In this document: piece by piece, positions 9,143-18,336 of the stretch
Position numbering within the stretch: position 1 is the stretch's first letter
Layout: each line of letters opens with the position of its first letter
Position numbers and translations under genes: made by a program
Source of the DNA: Solimonas soli DSM 21787
Lineage (GTDB): Bacteria; Pseudomonadota; Gammaproteobacteria; Nevskiales; Nevskiaceae
DNA: 64,000 nt
NCBI RefSeq assembly: GCF_000474945.1
Contig: NZ_KI440838.1
Coordinates: 161,433-225,432 of the forward strand
Direction: 5' to 3'
Notes under the pieces: model-generated
Told to the model about the DNA's origin: nothing
Seen by the model: the letters and a program-made list of their open reading frames with translations, nothing else
The model's database searches: none

Positions 9143-9667
9143 ATGTTCCGGGACACGCAGCTGATGATCGGTCCGAACGCGTCGTTGACGGTCGGGCAGG
9201 CATGGCTGTTCTTCGGACTGATGGCGGCCACCGGTTTGGGCGTTGCGGGTCTGATGGCGGCGCGGGGGCTATGGCCGATCCTGCCATTTGCCGGACTGGA
9301 ACTGGCGGCGCTGGGCACCGCGCTTTACGTCTCGGTGCGCCGCAATGGCTATCGTGAAGTGATCCGGATGTCGGGGGAGACGGTGCATGTGGAATTCGGC
9401 ATGCTCGGTCGCGGTGCCTCGGCGACGGTGAGCTTGTCGCGCTGGTGGACCCGTGCCGTGCTCGAGCCCGGCGCCCATCGCAATGCGCCGAGTCGCCTGC
9501 TGCTGCGCTGCGCCGGCCAGCGGATCGAGATCGGGCGCTGCCTGACGGAAGAAGAGCGGGAACAGTTGCACGGGCGGTTGCAGGAACTATTGTCACCCGT
9601 CCGGCCGAAGACGCCGGGCGCGCGAGGCGGGGAGCCCGCGCAAGAGTTGCCATTTGGAGAACGATGA
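9143..9667 (+). CDS. DUF2244 membrane protein of the oxidase cluster
   Basis: About 174 residues from ATG 9143; an in-frame TTG at 9122 is possible. Two adjacent hydrophobic segments (AWLFFGLMAATGLGVAGL and PILPFAGLELAALGTALYV) sit in the N-terminal half, followed by a soluble part with RRNGYREVIR and LSRWWTRAVLE, typical of DUF2244. The family has no assigned reaction. It is repeatedly found directly before coxB, as here, where its stop overlaps the coxB ATG, so a role with cytochrome oxidase is inferred from position. Confidence 0.8.
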   Translation: MFRDTQLMIGPNASLTVGQAWLFFGLMAATGLGVAGLMAARGLWPILPFAGLELAALGTALYVSVRRNGYREVIRMSGETVHVEFGMLGRGASATVSLSRWWTRAVLEPGAHRNAPSRLLLRCAGQRIEIGRCLTEEEREQLHGRLQELLSPVRPKTPGARGGEPAQELPFGER

Positions 9668-10905
9668 TGTCGATGAAGGGATGGCTGGCGCGAGTCGCGG
9701 CAGGTACCGCAATGGCCCTGACGGCGCTGCAGGCCGTGGCGTACACGCAGACCAGCAACGGCTGGAACATGCCCACCGGCGTGACCGAGATCGCCCATGA
9801 GGTGCACAAGCTGCACATGTGGGTGTTCGGGGTCGTGACCATCATCGGCATCTTGGTGTTCGGCGTGATGATCTACTCGATCATCCAGCACCGCCGCTCG
9901 AAGCATCCCAAGCCGGCCGATTTCCACGAAAGCATCAAGGTCGAGATCGCCTGGACCATCATTCCCTTCCTGATCCTCGTCGGCCTCGCGATCCCGGCCG
10001 CCGGCACGCTGATCAAGATGGAGGACACGCGCAATTCCGAGATGACGGTGAAGGTCACCGGCTATCAGTGGAAGTGGCAGTACGAGTACGTCGGTGAAGG
10101 CGTATCCTTCTTTTCCACGCTCTCGCAGGAATCCAACGTCGCGCGCCAGACCGGCTCCGGCGTCGACGTGACCAAGGTGCCGAACTACCTCGTCGATGTC
10201 GACAATCCGCTGGTGCTGCCGGTCGGCAAGAAGATCCGCTTCCTGATCACCGCCAACGACGTGATCCACGCCTGGTGGGTGCCGGAGTTCGCCGTCAAGA
10301 AGGACGCGATCCCGGGCTACATCAACGAAGTGTGGACCCGGATCGAGCAGCCGGGCGTCTATCGCGGCGTCTGCGCCGAACTCTGCGGTCGCGACCACGG
10401 CTTCATGCCGATCGTCGTGCGCGCCGTTCCCGAGGCGGAATTCAAGGCCTTCCTCGACGGCAAGAAGGGCGGCAAGACGGAAGTCGCCGCCGCCGCGCCG
10501 GGCACCGCGAGCGATGCCGCGCCGGCCGCTGCGCCTGCGCCGGCCGCCACCGAAGTCGCCAACGCCGGCGCCAAGCCCGCCGCCGCGCCGGCCGCCGCCA
10601 AGGAGCTCGGCCAGGACGAGCTGATGGCGAAGGGCGAGAAGGTCTACGCCGCCAACTGCTCGGCCTGCCACCAGGCCAGCGGCGCCGGCCTGCCGCCGAA
10701 CTTCCCGAGCCTGCACGGCAGCAAGATCGCCAACGGCCCGGCCGAGGCGCACATCGAGCAGATCCTCAAGGGCAAGAATCTGATGCCGCCGTTCCCGCAG
10801 CTGTCCGACGAGGACATCGCCGCGGTGGCCACCTACGAACGCCAGTCCTGGGGTAACAAGGGCAGCGTCGTCCAGCCTTCGCAAGTTGCCGCGCTGCGCA
10901 AGTAA
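9664..10905 (+). CDS. coxB: Cytochrome c oxidase subunit II with fused cytochrome c domain
   Basis: Subunit II of an aa3-type oxidase, 413 residues from ATG 9664 (GGAGA upstream). A signal-like N-terminus and two transmembrane segments precede the cupredoxin domain. CuA ligands are visible: His202 in DVIHAWW, Cys237 and Cys241 in CAELC, and the following HGFM. An Ala/Pro-rich linker of about 45 residues leads to a C-terminal cytochrome c domain with CSACH (Cys332, Cys335, His336) and a late LMPPFPQ methionine. Such fusions are common in beta- and gammaproteobacteria. The reverse-strand reading frames over the linker are shadows. Confidence 0.96.
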   Translation: MMSMKGWLARVAAGTAMALTALQAVAYTQTSNGWNMPTGVTEIAHEVHKLHMWVFGVVTIIGILVFGVMIYSIIQHRRSKHPKPADFHESIKVEIAWTIIPFLILVGLAIPAAGTLIKMEDTRNSEMTVKVTGYQWKWQYEYVGEGVSFFSTLSQESNVARQTGSGVDVTKVPNYLVDVDNPLVLPVGKKIRFLITANDVIHAWWVPEFAVKKDAIPGYINEVWTRIEQPGVYRGVCAELCGRDHGFMPIVVRAVPEAEFKAFLDGKKGGKTEVAAAAPGTASDAAPAAAPAPAATEVANAGAKPAAAPAAAKELGQDELMAKGEKVYAANCSACHQASGAGLPPNFPSLHGSKIANGPAEAHIEQILKGKNLMPPFPQLSDEDIAAVATYERQSWGNKGSVVQPSQVAALRK

Positions 10906-10936
10906 GCCGCGCTAGAGAGAACTCAGGAGTACCGCA

Positions 10937-12595
10937 ATGGCGACAACACACGAGCAGCACGGGCACGACGCTCACGCACACGACGACCACGCGCACCACG
11001 GCCCCGACAAGGGCATCATGCGCTGGATCAAGACCACGAACCACAAGGACCTGGGTACGCTGTACCTGTTCTTCTCGTTCACCATGTTCTTCATCGGCGG
11101 CATCATGTCGCTGATCATCCGCGCCGAGCTGTTCCATCCCGGCATGCAGTTCGTGCAGCCCGAGTTCTTCAACTCGATGACGACGATGCACGCGCTGGTG
11201 ATGATCTTCGGCGGCGTCATGCCGGGCTTCGTCGGCCTCGCCAACTGGATGGTGCCGATGATGATCGGCTGTTCGGATCTCGCCCTACCGCGCGTCAACA
11301 ACTGGGGCTTCTGGATCCTGCCGTTCGGCTTCGCGATGATGCTGTCGACGCTCTTCATGGAGGGCGGCGGTCCGGCCGGCGGCTGGACGATGTATCCGCC
11401 GCTGATGCTGCAGACCGGCAACGCCTTCCCGTTCCTGATCTTCTCGGTCCACCTGCTCGGCATCTCGTCGATCACCGGCGCCATCAACGTCGTCGTGACG
11501 ATCCTCAACATGCGCACGCCGGGCATGACGCTGCTGAAGATGCCGCTGTTCGTGTGGACCTGGCTGATCACGGCGTACCTGCTGATCGCCGTCATGCCGG
11601 TGCTCGCCGGCGCGGTGACCATGCTGCTCACCGACAAGTACTTCGGCACCAGCTTCTTCACGGCGGCCGGCGGCGGCGACCCGGTGCTGTTCCAGCACGT
11701 GTTCTGGTTCTTCGGTCACCCCGAGGTCTACATCCTCATCCTGCCGGCGTTCGGCGTGGTGTCGACGATCATCCCGACCTTCGCGCGCAAGCCGCTGTTC
11801 GGCTACGACTCGATGGTCTACGCGACGGCGGCGATCGGCTTCCTGTCGTTCATCGTCTGGGCGCACCACATGTTCACGGTCGGCATGCCGCTGGCCGGCG
11901 AGCTGTTCTTCATGTTCGCCACGATGCTGATCGCCGTGCCGACCGGCGTGAAGGTGTTCAACTGGGTCGCGACCATGTGGCGCGGTTCGATGACCTTCGA
12001 GACGCCGATGCTGTTCGCGCTCGGCTTCGTGTTCCTGTTCACGATCGGCGGTTTCTCGGGCCTCATGCTGGCCATGACGCCGGTCGACTTCCAGTACCAC
12101 GACACCTACTTCGTGGTCGCGCACTTCCACTACGTGCTGGTGCCGGGCGCGGTGTTCTCGATCATCGCCGCCATCTACTACTGGATCCCGAAGTGGACCG
12201 GGCGCATGTACAACGAGGCGGCCGGCAAGCTGCATTTCTGGCTGTCGGCGATCTTCATCAACCTGACGTTCTTCCCGCAGCACTTCGTCGGCCTCGCCGG
12301 CATGCAGCGCCGCGTGCCGGACTACGCCGTGCAGTTCACCGACTTCAACGAGGTCAGCACGATCGGCGCGTTCGGCTTCTTCCTCTCGCAGTTCATCTTC
12401 ATCTTCAACATGCTCGCCTGCTGCTACGGCTGGTTCGGCCGCAAGCAGACGGCGCCGGCCCGCGTCTGGGAAGGCGCGCGCGGCCTCGAATGGACGGTAC
12501 CGTCGCCGGCGCCCTACCACACCTTCGAGGATCCGCCGCAGCTGCCGGCCTCCGAAGTCACCGGCGTGCACGACGCCGAGGCCACGCACCACTGA
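10937..12595 (+). CDS. coxA: Cytochrome c oxidase subunit I (aa3 type)
   Basis: Catalytic haem-copper subunit of 552 residues and twelve transmembrane segments, reducing oxygen at the haem a3-CuB site and pumping protons. [14 protein letters not shown] holds the CuB His and cross-linked Tyr, [10 protein letters not shown] the other two CuB His, and [11 protein letters not shown] the haem ligands. The N-terminal 25 residues are rich in His and Asp, as in several relatives. CAGGAGT precedes the ATG. It lies 31 bases after coxB. Confidence 0.97.
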   Translation: MATTHEQHGHDAHAHDDHAHHGPDKGIMRWIKTTNHKDLGTLYLFFSFTMFFIGGIMSLIIRAELFHPGMQFVQPEFFNSMTTMHALVMIFGGVMPGFVGLANWMVPMMIGCSDLALPRVNNWGFWILPFGFAMMLSTLFMEGGGPAGGWTMYPPLMLQTGNAFPFLIFSVHLLGISSITGAINVVVTILNMRTPGMTLLKMPLFVWTWLITAYLLIAVMPVLAGAVTMLLTDKYFGTSFFTAAGGGDPVLFQHVFWFFGHPEVYILILPAFGVVSTIIPTFARKPLFGYDSMVYATAAIGFLSFIVWAHHMFTVGMPLAGELFFMFATMLIAVPTGVKVFNWVATMWRGSMTFETPMLFALGFVFLFTIGGFSGLMLAMTPVDFQYHDTYFVVAHFHYVLVPGAVFSIIAAIYYWIPKWTGRMYNEAAGKLHFWLSAIFINLTFFPQHFVGLAGMQRRVPDYAVQFTDFNEVSTIGAFGFFLSQFIFIFNMLACCYGWFGRKQTAPARVWEGARGLEWTVPSPAPYHTFEDPPQLPASEVTGVHDAEATHH

Positions 12596-12646
12596 GGATC
12601 GGGCCGTCGCACCTCGAGTGCGTGACGGCCAAGACCTCGAACGACG

Positions 12647-12754
12647 ATGAACGACAAAGCCCGCTCGCGCCGCAACGTCCTGCTGTTCTGGGTGCACATC
12701 GCGCTCGCGGCGGTGGTGCTCGGCTGGTTCGTCTACTCGGTCGCCCACAAGTGA
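12647..12754 (+). CDS. Cytochrome oxidase small assembly protein (35 residues)
   Basis: A short frame [20 protein letters not shown]..., 35 residues: a basic start, then one hydrophobic helix ([21 protein letters not shown]), ending AHK. It fills the gap between coxA and ctaG, and the GTG of ctaG overlaps its stop (GTGA). Its length, single helix and position match the small assembly peptides annotated between coxA and ctaG in beta- and gammaproteobacteria. No clear ribosome site precedes the ATG. It is easily missed by gene finders. Confidence 0.75.
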   Translation: MNDKARSRRNVLLFWVHIALAAVVLGWFVYSVAHK

Positions 12755-13305
12755 GCGGGCAGATGAACGGACTGCAGCGCCGCAATCGCAACCACTGGGT
12801 GCGCCTGCTGTTCGTCACCGCCGGCATGTTCGGCTTCGGCTTCGCGACGGTGCCGCTGTACAACAAGCTCTGCTACGCGATCGGCCTCAACGGCCGCGTC
12901 GCCAACGAAGCGTCCGCCGTCAAGCCGGTCGCGGTCGACACCAGCCGCACCGTCACGGTCGAGTTCCTGACCACGGTCAATGGCGGCCGGCCGTGGAAAT
13001 TCGCGGCCGACCAGGCGCAGGTCGTGGTGCACCCCGGCGCGATGACCACGGTGAGCTTCGATTTCGCCAACACGCAGGACCATGCGATCGTCGCGCAGGC
13101 GGTGCCGAACATCGCGCCGCCCGACGCCGCCCAGTACCTGCGCAAGACCGAGTGCTTCTGCTTCAGCCGACAGTCGTTCGCGGCGGGCGAGGAGAAGCAC
13201 ATGCCGGTCGTCTTCACGCTGGATCCGGCGCTGCCGCGGGATATCGACCGCATCACGCTGGCGTATACCTTTTTCGATGTCACTGACGTTGCACAGAAGA
13301 ACTGA
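12751..13305 (+). CDS. ctaG: Cytochrome c oxidase assembly protein CtaG/Cox11
   Basis: Copper chaperone that loads CuB of subunit I. There are 184 residues from GTG 12751 (overlapping the small peptide gene) or 180 from ATG 12763. One N-terminal transmembrane helix ([19 protein letters not shown]) precedes a periplasmic immunoglobulin-like domain with the copper motif [10 protein letters not shown]. The ending TFFDVTDV is also typical. coxC begins 14 bases later. Confidence 0.94.
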   Translation: MSGQMNGLQRRNRNHWVRLLFVTAGMFGFGFATVPLYNKLCYAIGLNGRVANEASAVKPVAVDTSRTVTVEFLTTVNGGRPWKFAADQAQVVVHPGAMTTVSFDFANTQDHAIVAQAVPNIAPPDAAQYLRKTECFCFSRQSFAAGEEKHMPVVFTLDPALPRDIDRITLAYTFFDVTDVAQKN

Positions 13306-13319
13306 GACAGGAGCTAGTC

Positions 13320-14207
13320 ATGGGAACCCCTGCCGCGCATGACGCGCAACACGGCGAACGCTACTTCGTCCCCGCGCCGAGCGTGTGGCCGTTCATCCTG
13401 ACCGCGGCGCTGGTCTGCCTGGTGGTCGGCGTGTCGAGCTATCTCGAGGACGATCACATCGGTCCGTTGCCGATCTATGCCGGCGGCGCGCTGGCGATCG
13501 CCATCATCTTCCTGTGGTTCCGCGACATCGTCGCGGAGAGCGAGGGCGGCCGGTACAGCGCGCAGGTCGACCGCACCTACCGCTGGGGCATGTCCTGGTT
13601 CATCTTCTCCGAAGTGATGTTCTTCGGCGCCTTCTTCGGCGCGCTGTTCTACGCACGCGAGCTGTCGCTGCCCTGGCTCGGTGGCGAAGGCACCAAGACG
13701 GCGACCAATCTGTTCCTGTGGCCGGGCTTCGAGGCCGGCTGGCCGTCCAACGGTCCGGCCAATGCCGGCGGCGCGTTCCAGACGATTCCGGCGTTCAGCG
13801 TGCCGCTGCTCAACACCATCCTGCTGCTCAGCTCGGGCGTGACCATCACGCTGGCGCATCACGCGCTGAAGGCCGGCAAGCGCCTGCCGACGATCCTGTG
13901 GATGTGGGCGACGGTCGGCTTCGGCGTGGCCTTCCTCTACTTCCAGGCGCACGAGTACATCGAGGCCTACACCGAGCTGAACCTGACCCTGAAGTCCGGC
14001 GTCTACGGCTCGACCTTCTTCATGCTGACCGGCTTCCACGGCATGCACGTCACGCTCGGCACGATCATGCTGATCACGATCACGCTGCGCCTGATGAAAG
14101 GCCACTTCAAGCCGGACTCGCACTTCGGCTTCGAAGGCGTGGCCTGGTACTGGCACTTCGTCGACGTGGTCTGGCTCGGCCTGTTCGTCGTCGTGTACTG
14201 GCTCTGA
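13320..14207 (+). CDS. coxC: Cytochrome c oxidase subunit III
   Basis: Core membrane subunit of 295 residues and seven hydrophobic segments. The family signatures FIFSEVMFFGAFF, QAHEYIEAY, TGFHGMHVTLGT and WYWHFVDVVWLGLFVVVYW are all present. GGAGCTAGTC precedes the ATG. A strong terminator follows 20 bases after the stop, so the structural operon ends here. Confidence 0.97.
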   Translation: MGTPAAHDAQHGERYFVPAPSVWPFILTAALVCLVVGVSSYLEDDHIGPLPIYAGGALAIAIIFLWFRDIVAESEGGRYSAQVDRTYRWGMSWFIFSEVMFFGAFFGALFYARELSLPWLGGEGTKTATNLFLWPGFEAGWPSNGPANAGGAFQTIPAFSVPLLNTILLLSSGVTITLAHHALKAGKRLPTILWMWATVGFGVAFLYFQAHEYIEAYTELNLTLKSGVYGSTFFMLTGFHGMHVTLGTIMLITITLRLMKGHFKPDSHFGFEGVAWYWHFVDVVWLGLFVVVYWL

Positions 14208-14228
14208 GGCTGCACGCGATGCAAGAAA

Positions 14229-14254
14229 AGGGCGACCTCCGGGTCGCCTTTTTC
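14229..14254 (+). terminator. Intrinsic terminator after coxC
   Basis: A 7-bp stem (GGCGACC at 14231, GGTCGCC to 14248) with a 4-base loop and a following run of five T. It ends the DUF2244-coxB-coxA-ctaG-coxC operon. The 170 bases between it and the opposed DUF2909 gene show no gene. Confidence 0.85.
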
Positions 14255-14425
14255 GTTTGCATCGTTACCCAGTCCTGGGACGCCGTCCCTGGCGCGGATG
14301 CGGCGCGACGATCTACTCCAGGGCGGCATTCGTCGTAACTCGGCATGACATCGAGTCATGCCTCGCCAAGGCCGAATGCTCCTTGGCGCCCGCTGGTGCC
14401 TGCGACGGTCCGCCGGACAGTCGCT

Positions 14426-14635
14426 TTACGGCACCAGCCCATGCGGATGAATCCAGCCCATGAAGTACGACAGCACGACGAAGATCAGCAGCGTGACCGA
14501 CAGGGCGATGCGGATCTTCAGGCCGATCAGCGTGCGCCGTCGCGAGCTCGGGTCGCGCACGAGGAAGATCATGCTCGTCAGCAGGGCGACGACGACCGCG
14601 ATCAGCAGAACGACGATGATGGTCTTGACGAGCAT
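14426..14635 (-). CDS. DUF2909 twin-transmembrane protein
   Basis: A 69-residue protein from the ATG at 14635 (MLVKTIIVVLLIAV...). It consists of two hydrophobic helices joined by a basic loop (RDPSSRRRTLIGLKIRIA) and ends WIHPHGLVP. This matches DUF2909, which sits opposite coxC and surf1 in many beta- and gammaproteobacteria. Longer upstream starts would run into the surf1 leader and are not favoured. Function unknown; a role in oxidase assembly is inferred from position only. Confidence 0.8.
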   Translation of the reverse strand: MLVKTIIVVLLIAVVVALLTSMIFLVRDPSSRRRTLIGLKIRIALSVTLLIFVVLSYFMGWIHPHGLVP

Positions 14636-14726
14636 GGGCGGAGGCCGGCGACGGAATGCGGCATCATAGCGCCGCGATGCCGGGCCCGCGGTGGGTGCCG
14701 GCATCCTGCACTTTCCCAGAGACCCG

Positions 14727-15437
14727 ATGACGCGCAAGAAATTCCGGCCGACCTGGTGGGCGCTGCTGCTCGTGCCGACGCTGAGCGCCCTGATGATCGC
14801 GCTCGGCGTCTGGCAGCTGCGGCGCGGCTTCGACAAGCAGGCCCTGCTCGATCGCTACGCGCAGGCCGCCGAGCAGGCGCCGCGCCACATCGATGCGCAG
14901 ACGGTCGCGGCGCATGGCGCGATCGAACGCGCCGTCGTGCGGGGGCACTACGATGCGGGCCGTCAGCTGCTGCTCGACAACCAGGGCTACGAGGGGCAGC
15001 CGGGTTATCATGTATGGACGCCGTTCGTGCAGACCGACAGCAGCACGGTGCTGGTCGATCGCGGCTGGATCGCGCGGCCGCAGGCGCAGACCGCGCCGGC
15101 GCTGGCGGTCGGCGACGAGACGCGCGAACTGTACGGCTACTGGCGCAGCTTGCCGGAGCCGGGGCTGCGCCTGCAGGCCGACAACTGCGCGGTGCGGCCC
15201 TGGCCGCGCGTCGTGCAGTATCCGACGGCGGCCGATCTGCAATGCCTGTACGGGCCTTCGGTCGCCGCCGGCCTGCTGCTGCTGGATGCCGGCGCGGCCG
15301 ACGGTTACGTCCGCGAGTGGAAGACGGCGCCGGAGCTGCAGCCGGCCAAGCACTACGGCTATGCGGCGCAATGGTTCGCGTTCACGCTCACGCTGATCGC
15401 GATTTTCGTCAAACTGAGTTTTCGCAGCCCTTCATGA
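14727..15437 (+). CDS. SURF1-family cytochrome oxidase assembly protein
   Basis: SURF1/Shy1 homologue of 236 residues that helps deliver haem A to subunit I. Two terminal transmembrane helices (WWALLLVPTLSALMIALGVWQLRR and AAQWFAFTLTLIAIFVKL) flank a periplasmic domain with the family motifs GVWQL, LVDRGWI and HYGYAAQWF. The Sco-like gene overlaps its stop (ATGA). Confidence 0.92.
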   Translation: MTRKKFRPTWWALLLVPTLSALMIALGVWQLRRGFDKQALLDRYAQAAEQAPRHIDAQTVAAHGAIERAVVRGHYDAGRQLLLDNQGYEGQPGYHVWTPFVQTDSSTVLVDRGWIARPQAQTAPALAVGDETRELYGYWRSLPEPGLRLQADNCAVRPWPRVVQYPTAADLQCLYGPSVAAGLLLLDAGAADGYVREWKTAPELQPAKHYGYAAQWFAFTLTLIAIFVKLSFRSPS

Positions 15438-16045
15438 ACCAGGTTCCCCGCGGGCGCGGCCAGCTTCTGCTGCTGGCGGCGCTGTTCTTCGGACCGCTGC
15501 TCGCAGCCGTCCTGCTGTATTTCGTCTTCCCGCAGTTCACGCCGACGGCGCGCACCAACTACGGCGCGCTGATCAATCCGGCGCGGCCCGTGCCGGAGAC
15601 GCTGGCGCTGCTCGATGCCGACGGCAAGGCCTACGATCGCGAGGCCCTGCGCGGCCACTGGACCTATCTGTATCTCGGCGCCGACCAGTGCGATGCGGTG
15701 TGCGCCAACAAGCTGTTCCAGTTCCGCCAGATCCGCATTCTGCTCAACGAGAAGCGCGATCGCGTGCAGCGCGTCTATCTGGCGCCGGACGCCGGCGCGC
15801 TGCCGGCGCTGCGCGAGCAGCTCAGCAGCACGCATCCCGATCTGCACTTCTATGCGGAGAGCGGCGCGCCGCGGCTGCGCGAGTTTCTCGCGCCCGACGG
15901 TGCGCCGGCGCAGGCGGTCTATCTGATCGATCCGCTCGGCAACTGGCTGATGGTCTATCCGGCGACGGTCGACGGTGCCGATCTCGATTACAAGAAAGTA
16001 CTCAAGGACATCAAGAAGCTGTTGTCGATCTCGCAGATCGGCTGA
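15434..16045 (+). CDS. Membrane-anchored Sco-like thioredoxin-fold protein
   Basis: A 203-residue protein: an N-terminal membrane anchor (LLLLAALFFGPLLAAVLLYFVF), then a thioredoxin-like domain with a CxxxC pair, Cys86 and Cys90 in QCDAVC, and the beta strand VYLIDPLGNWLM. This resembles Sco copper chaperones, but the copper-binding His that Sco proteins carry just before the matching strand is absent (PAQAVYLIDP here). It may act as a thiol reductant for CuA assembly rather than a copper carrier. It overlaps the surf1 stop. Confidence 0.78.
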   Translation: MNQVPRGRGQLLLLAALFFGPLLAAVLLYFVFPQFTPTARTNYGALINPARPVPETLALLDADGKAYDREALRGHWTYLYLGADQCDAVCANKLFQFRQIRILLNEKRDRVQRVYLAPDAGALPALREQLSSTHPDLHFYAESGAPRLREFLAPDGAPAQAVYLIDPLGNWLMVYPATVDGADLDYKKVLKDIKKLLSISQIG

Positions 16046-16203
16046 GCGTGCGCTTTGCGCCTGTCCGGTTTGTGATGGCCAGCGGGCATGCGCTGAGGAC
16101 GGCCGGGCCGGGCTTGCAAAAGGCTCCCGTGTCGCGCCCTGGACCGCCCCGATGAACCCGCAAGGGCTGCGTCTTCCAATCGGTTAAAATTCGCACACTT
16201 TCA

Positions 16204-16233
16204 GGCGGCCTGCAGACCGGGCCGCCGTTTTTA
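16204..16233 (+). terminator. Intrinsic terminator between the Sco-like gene and ctaA
   Basis: A 7-bp GC stem, GGCGGCC (16204-16210) with GGCCGCC (16220-16226), then GTTTTTA. It ends the surf1 operon. A TAAAAT at 16185-16190 lies just before it; if that is the ctaA -10, the hairpin would lie inside the ctaA leader. Confidence 0.75.
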
Positions 16234-16270
16234 TTCGGTCCTTCACCGCGTTCTTCGCACGCCGCTCTTC

Positions 16271-17362
16271 ATGCTCTGGTTCCGCCGCCTCAATCTGCTC
16301 GCCGTCGTCTGGTGCTTCTGCCTCGTCGTGATCGGTGCCTACGTGCGCCTGTCCGATGCCGGTCTGGGCTGCCCGGACTGGCCCGGCTGCTACGGGCATC
16401 TGACCGTGCCGGAGGCCGAGCACGAAGTCGCCGCCGCGCAGGAACGCTTTCCGGACCGCCCGGTCGAGGCGCCGAAAGCCTGGAAGGAGATGATCCACCG
16501 CTACCTCGCCGAGACGCTGGGCCTGTTCATCGTCGCGCTGGCGGTGATCAGCCTGTTCCTCAGGGACGCGCGCCGGCCGCGCGTCCTGCCCTGGCTGCTG
16601 GTGGCGCTGGTGATCTTCCAGGGCGTCCTCGGCATGTGGACCGTGACCTGGCAGCTCAAGCCGCTCGCCGTCACCGGCCATCTGCTCGGCGGCATGTCGA
16701 CGTTCTCGCTGCTGCTGTGGATGTGGCTGTCGACGCGGCCGCGCGGCACCGCCATCGCCGCCGTCGCGACGCGCACGCGGGAGATTCGCAGCGAACGCGA
16801 GGCGGCCTTGGTCATCGAGCGTGAACGGGTCGGCGTCGCGGCTCTGCCGGCGCCGCCCGCCGCGCCGCGCGGCCTGCGCGCGTTCGCGCTGATCGCGCTC
16901 GTGGTCGTCGCCTGCCAGATCTTCCTCGGCGGCTGGACCAGCACCAATTACGCGGCGCTGGCCTGTCCCGATCTGCCGACCTGCCACGGCGCCTATCTGC
17001 CGCCGCTCGACGTCAAGGAAGCGTTCACGCTGTGGCGCGGCCTCGGCATCAACTACGAATACGGCGTGCTCGACGCGCGGGCGCGCGTGACGATTCACTA
17101 CTTCCATCGCGTCGGCGCGGTGATCGTCATGCTGGTGCTGGGCGCCCTCGGCGTCTGGTTGCTGCGCCGTGGCGGCGCGCCGCGGTGGCGGGCCTTCGGC
17201 GCAGCGGTTCTGGCGGCGCTCGCGCTGCAGATCACGCTCGGCATCAGCATCGTGCATTTCCAGCTGCCGCTGCTGCTCGCCGCCGCGCACAACCTCGGCG
17301 CCGAACTCCTGCTCGGCACGCTGGTGGCGCTCAACTTCTTCGCGTGGCGGCGCGCCGACTGA
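16271..17362 (+). CDS. ctaA: Haem A synthase
   Basis: COX15/CtaA family, 363 residues and eight transmembrane segments; it oxidises haem O to haem A for the aa3 oxidase. Pairs of family motifs occur in both halves: [17 protein letters not shown] and the second Cys-rich loop [16 protein letters not shown], with haem-ligand histidines in MIHRYLAE and HYFHRVGAV. Its stop overlaps the ctaB start (TGATG), so the two haem-modifying enzymes are coupled. Confidence 0.95.
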   Translation: MLWFRRLNLLAVVWCFCLVVIGAYVRLSDAGLGCPDWPGCYGHLTVPEAEHEVAAAQERFPDRPVEAPKAWKEMIHRYLAETLGLFIVALAVISLFLRDARRPRVLPWLLVALVIFQGVLGMWTVTWQLKPLAVTGHLLGGMSTFSLLLWMWLSTRPRGTAIAAVATRTREIRSEREAALVIERERVGVAALPAPPAAPRGLRAFALIALVVVACQIFLGGWTSTNYAALACPDLPTCHGAYLPPLDVKEAFTLWRGLGINYEYGVLDARARVTIHYFHRVGAVIVMLVLGALGVWLLRRGGAPRWRAFGAAVLAALALQITLGISIVHFQLPLLLAAAHNLGAELLLGTLVALNFFAWRRAD

Positions 17363-18276
17363 TGGCCGCGCGCAGCGAAACGATGGAGGCGTCGCGCAAG
17401 GCGCCGTCGCGCCTGCACGAGTACTACGAGCTGTGCAAGCCGCGCGTCGTCATGCTGATCGTCTTCACGGCCATCGTCGGCATGTTCCTCGCCGTGCCGG
17501 GCCTGCCGCCCTGGGGTGCGCTGCTGTGGGGCACGCTGGGCATCGCGCTGCAGGCCTCGAGCGCGGCGGCCATCAATCAGATCATCGACCGCAACATCGA
17601 CGCGCGCATGGCACGCACCTGCGGCCGGCCGCTGGTCACCGGGCGCCTGACCATGACCGAATCGATCGCCTTCGCGACGATTCTCGGCATCGCCGGCTTC
17701 GCCGTGCTGTGGTTCCTCTGCAATCCGCTGGCGGCGGTGCTGACGCAGTTCACGCTGATCGGCTACGCCGGCATCTACACGCTGTACCTGAAGCGCGCGA
17801 CGCCGCAGAACATCGTCATCGGCGGCGCCGCCGGCGCGGCGCCGCCGCTGCTCGGCTGGGTGGCGATCACCGGCGAGGTGCACGCCCACGCGCTGATCCT
17901 GTTCGCCATCATCTTCATCTGGACGCCGCCGCATTTCTGGGCGCTGGCGATCGAGCGCCGCGACGAGTACGCAAAGGTCGACATCCCGATGCTGCCGGTC
18001 ACGCACGGCATCGAGTTCACGCGCACCCAGGTGCTGCTCTACACGATCCTGCTGCTGCTGGTGACCCTGCTGCCCTGGGCGACGGCGATGTCCGGCTGGA
18101 TCTATCTCGCCGGTTCGCTCGCGCTCAACGCGGTGTTCCTGTACTACGCGATCCGTCTCAAGTGGTGGCCGACGCCCGGCCTGCCGATGAAGACCTTCGG
18201 CTACTCGATCGTCTACCTGATGGGCATCTTCACGCTGCTGCTCGTCGACCACTACCTCGGCGCCTTGCTCGCCTGA
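17362..18276 (+). CDS. ctaB: Protohaem IX farnesyltransferase (haem O synthase)
   Basis: Membrane prenyltransferase adding the farnesyl group to haem B. There are 304 residues from ATG 17362. The prenyltransferase motif [15 protein letters not shown], then RPLVTGR, and [14 protein letters not shown] with [11 protein letters not shown] are haem O synthase hallmarks and separate it from UbiA. It ends the oxidase maturation genes. Confidence 0.96.
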   Translation: MAARSETMEASRKAPSRLHEYYELCKPRVVMLIVFTAIVGMFLAVPGLPPWGALLWGTLGIALQASSAAAINQIIDRNIDARMARTCGRPLVTGRLTMTESIAFATILGIAGFAVLWFLCNPLAAVLTQFTLIGYAGIYTLYLKRATPQNIVIGGAAGAAPPLLGWVAITGEVHAHALILFAIIFIWTPPHFWALAIERRDEYAKVDIPMLPVTHGIEFTRTQVLLYTILLLLVTLLPWATAMSGWIYLAGSLALNAVFLYYAIRLKWWPTPGLPMKTFGYSIVYLMGIFTLLLVDHYLGALLA

Positions 18277-18277
18277 G

Positions 18278-18305
18278 AAAAAAAAGCGCCCGCGGAACGG
18301 GCGCC
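18278..18305 (-). terminator. Intrinsic terminator of the 5'-nucleotidase gene
   Basis: Read on the minus strand, a 7-bp stem (arms at 18298-18304 and 18286-18292) is followed by a run of eight T. It lies between convergent ctaB and the nucleotidase gene, serves the latter, and the hairpin may slow transcription from both sides. Confidence 0.85.
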
Positions 18306-18336
18306 AGGCTACCGCTGCGAAGAAGCGGCGATGGGT

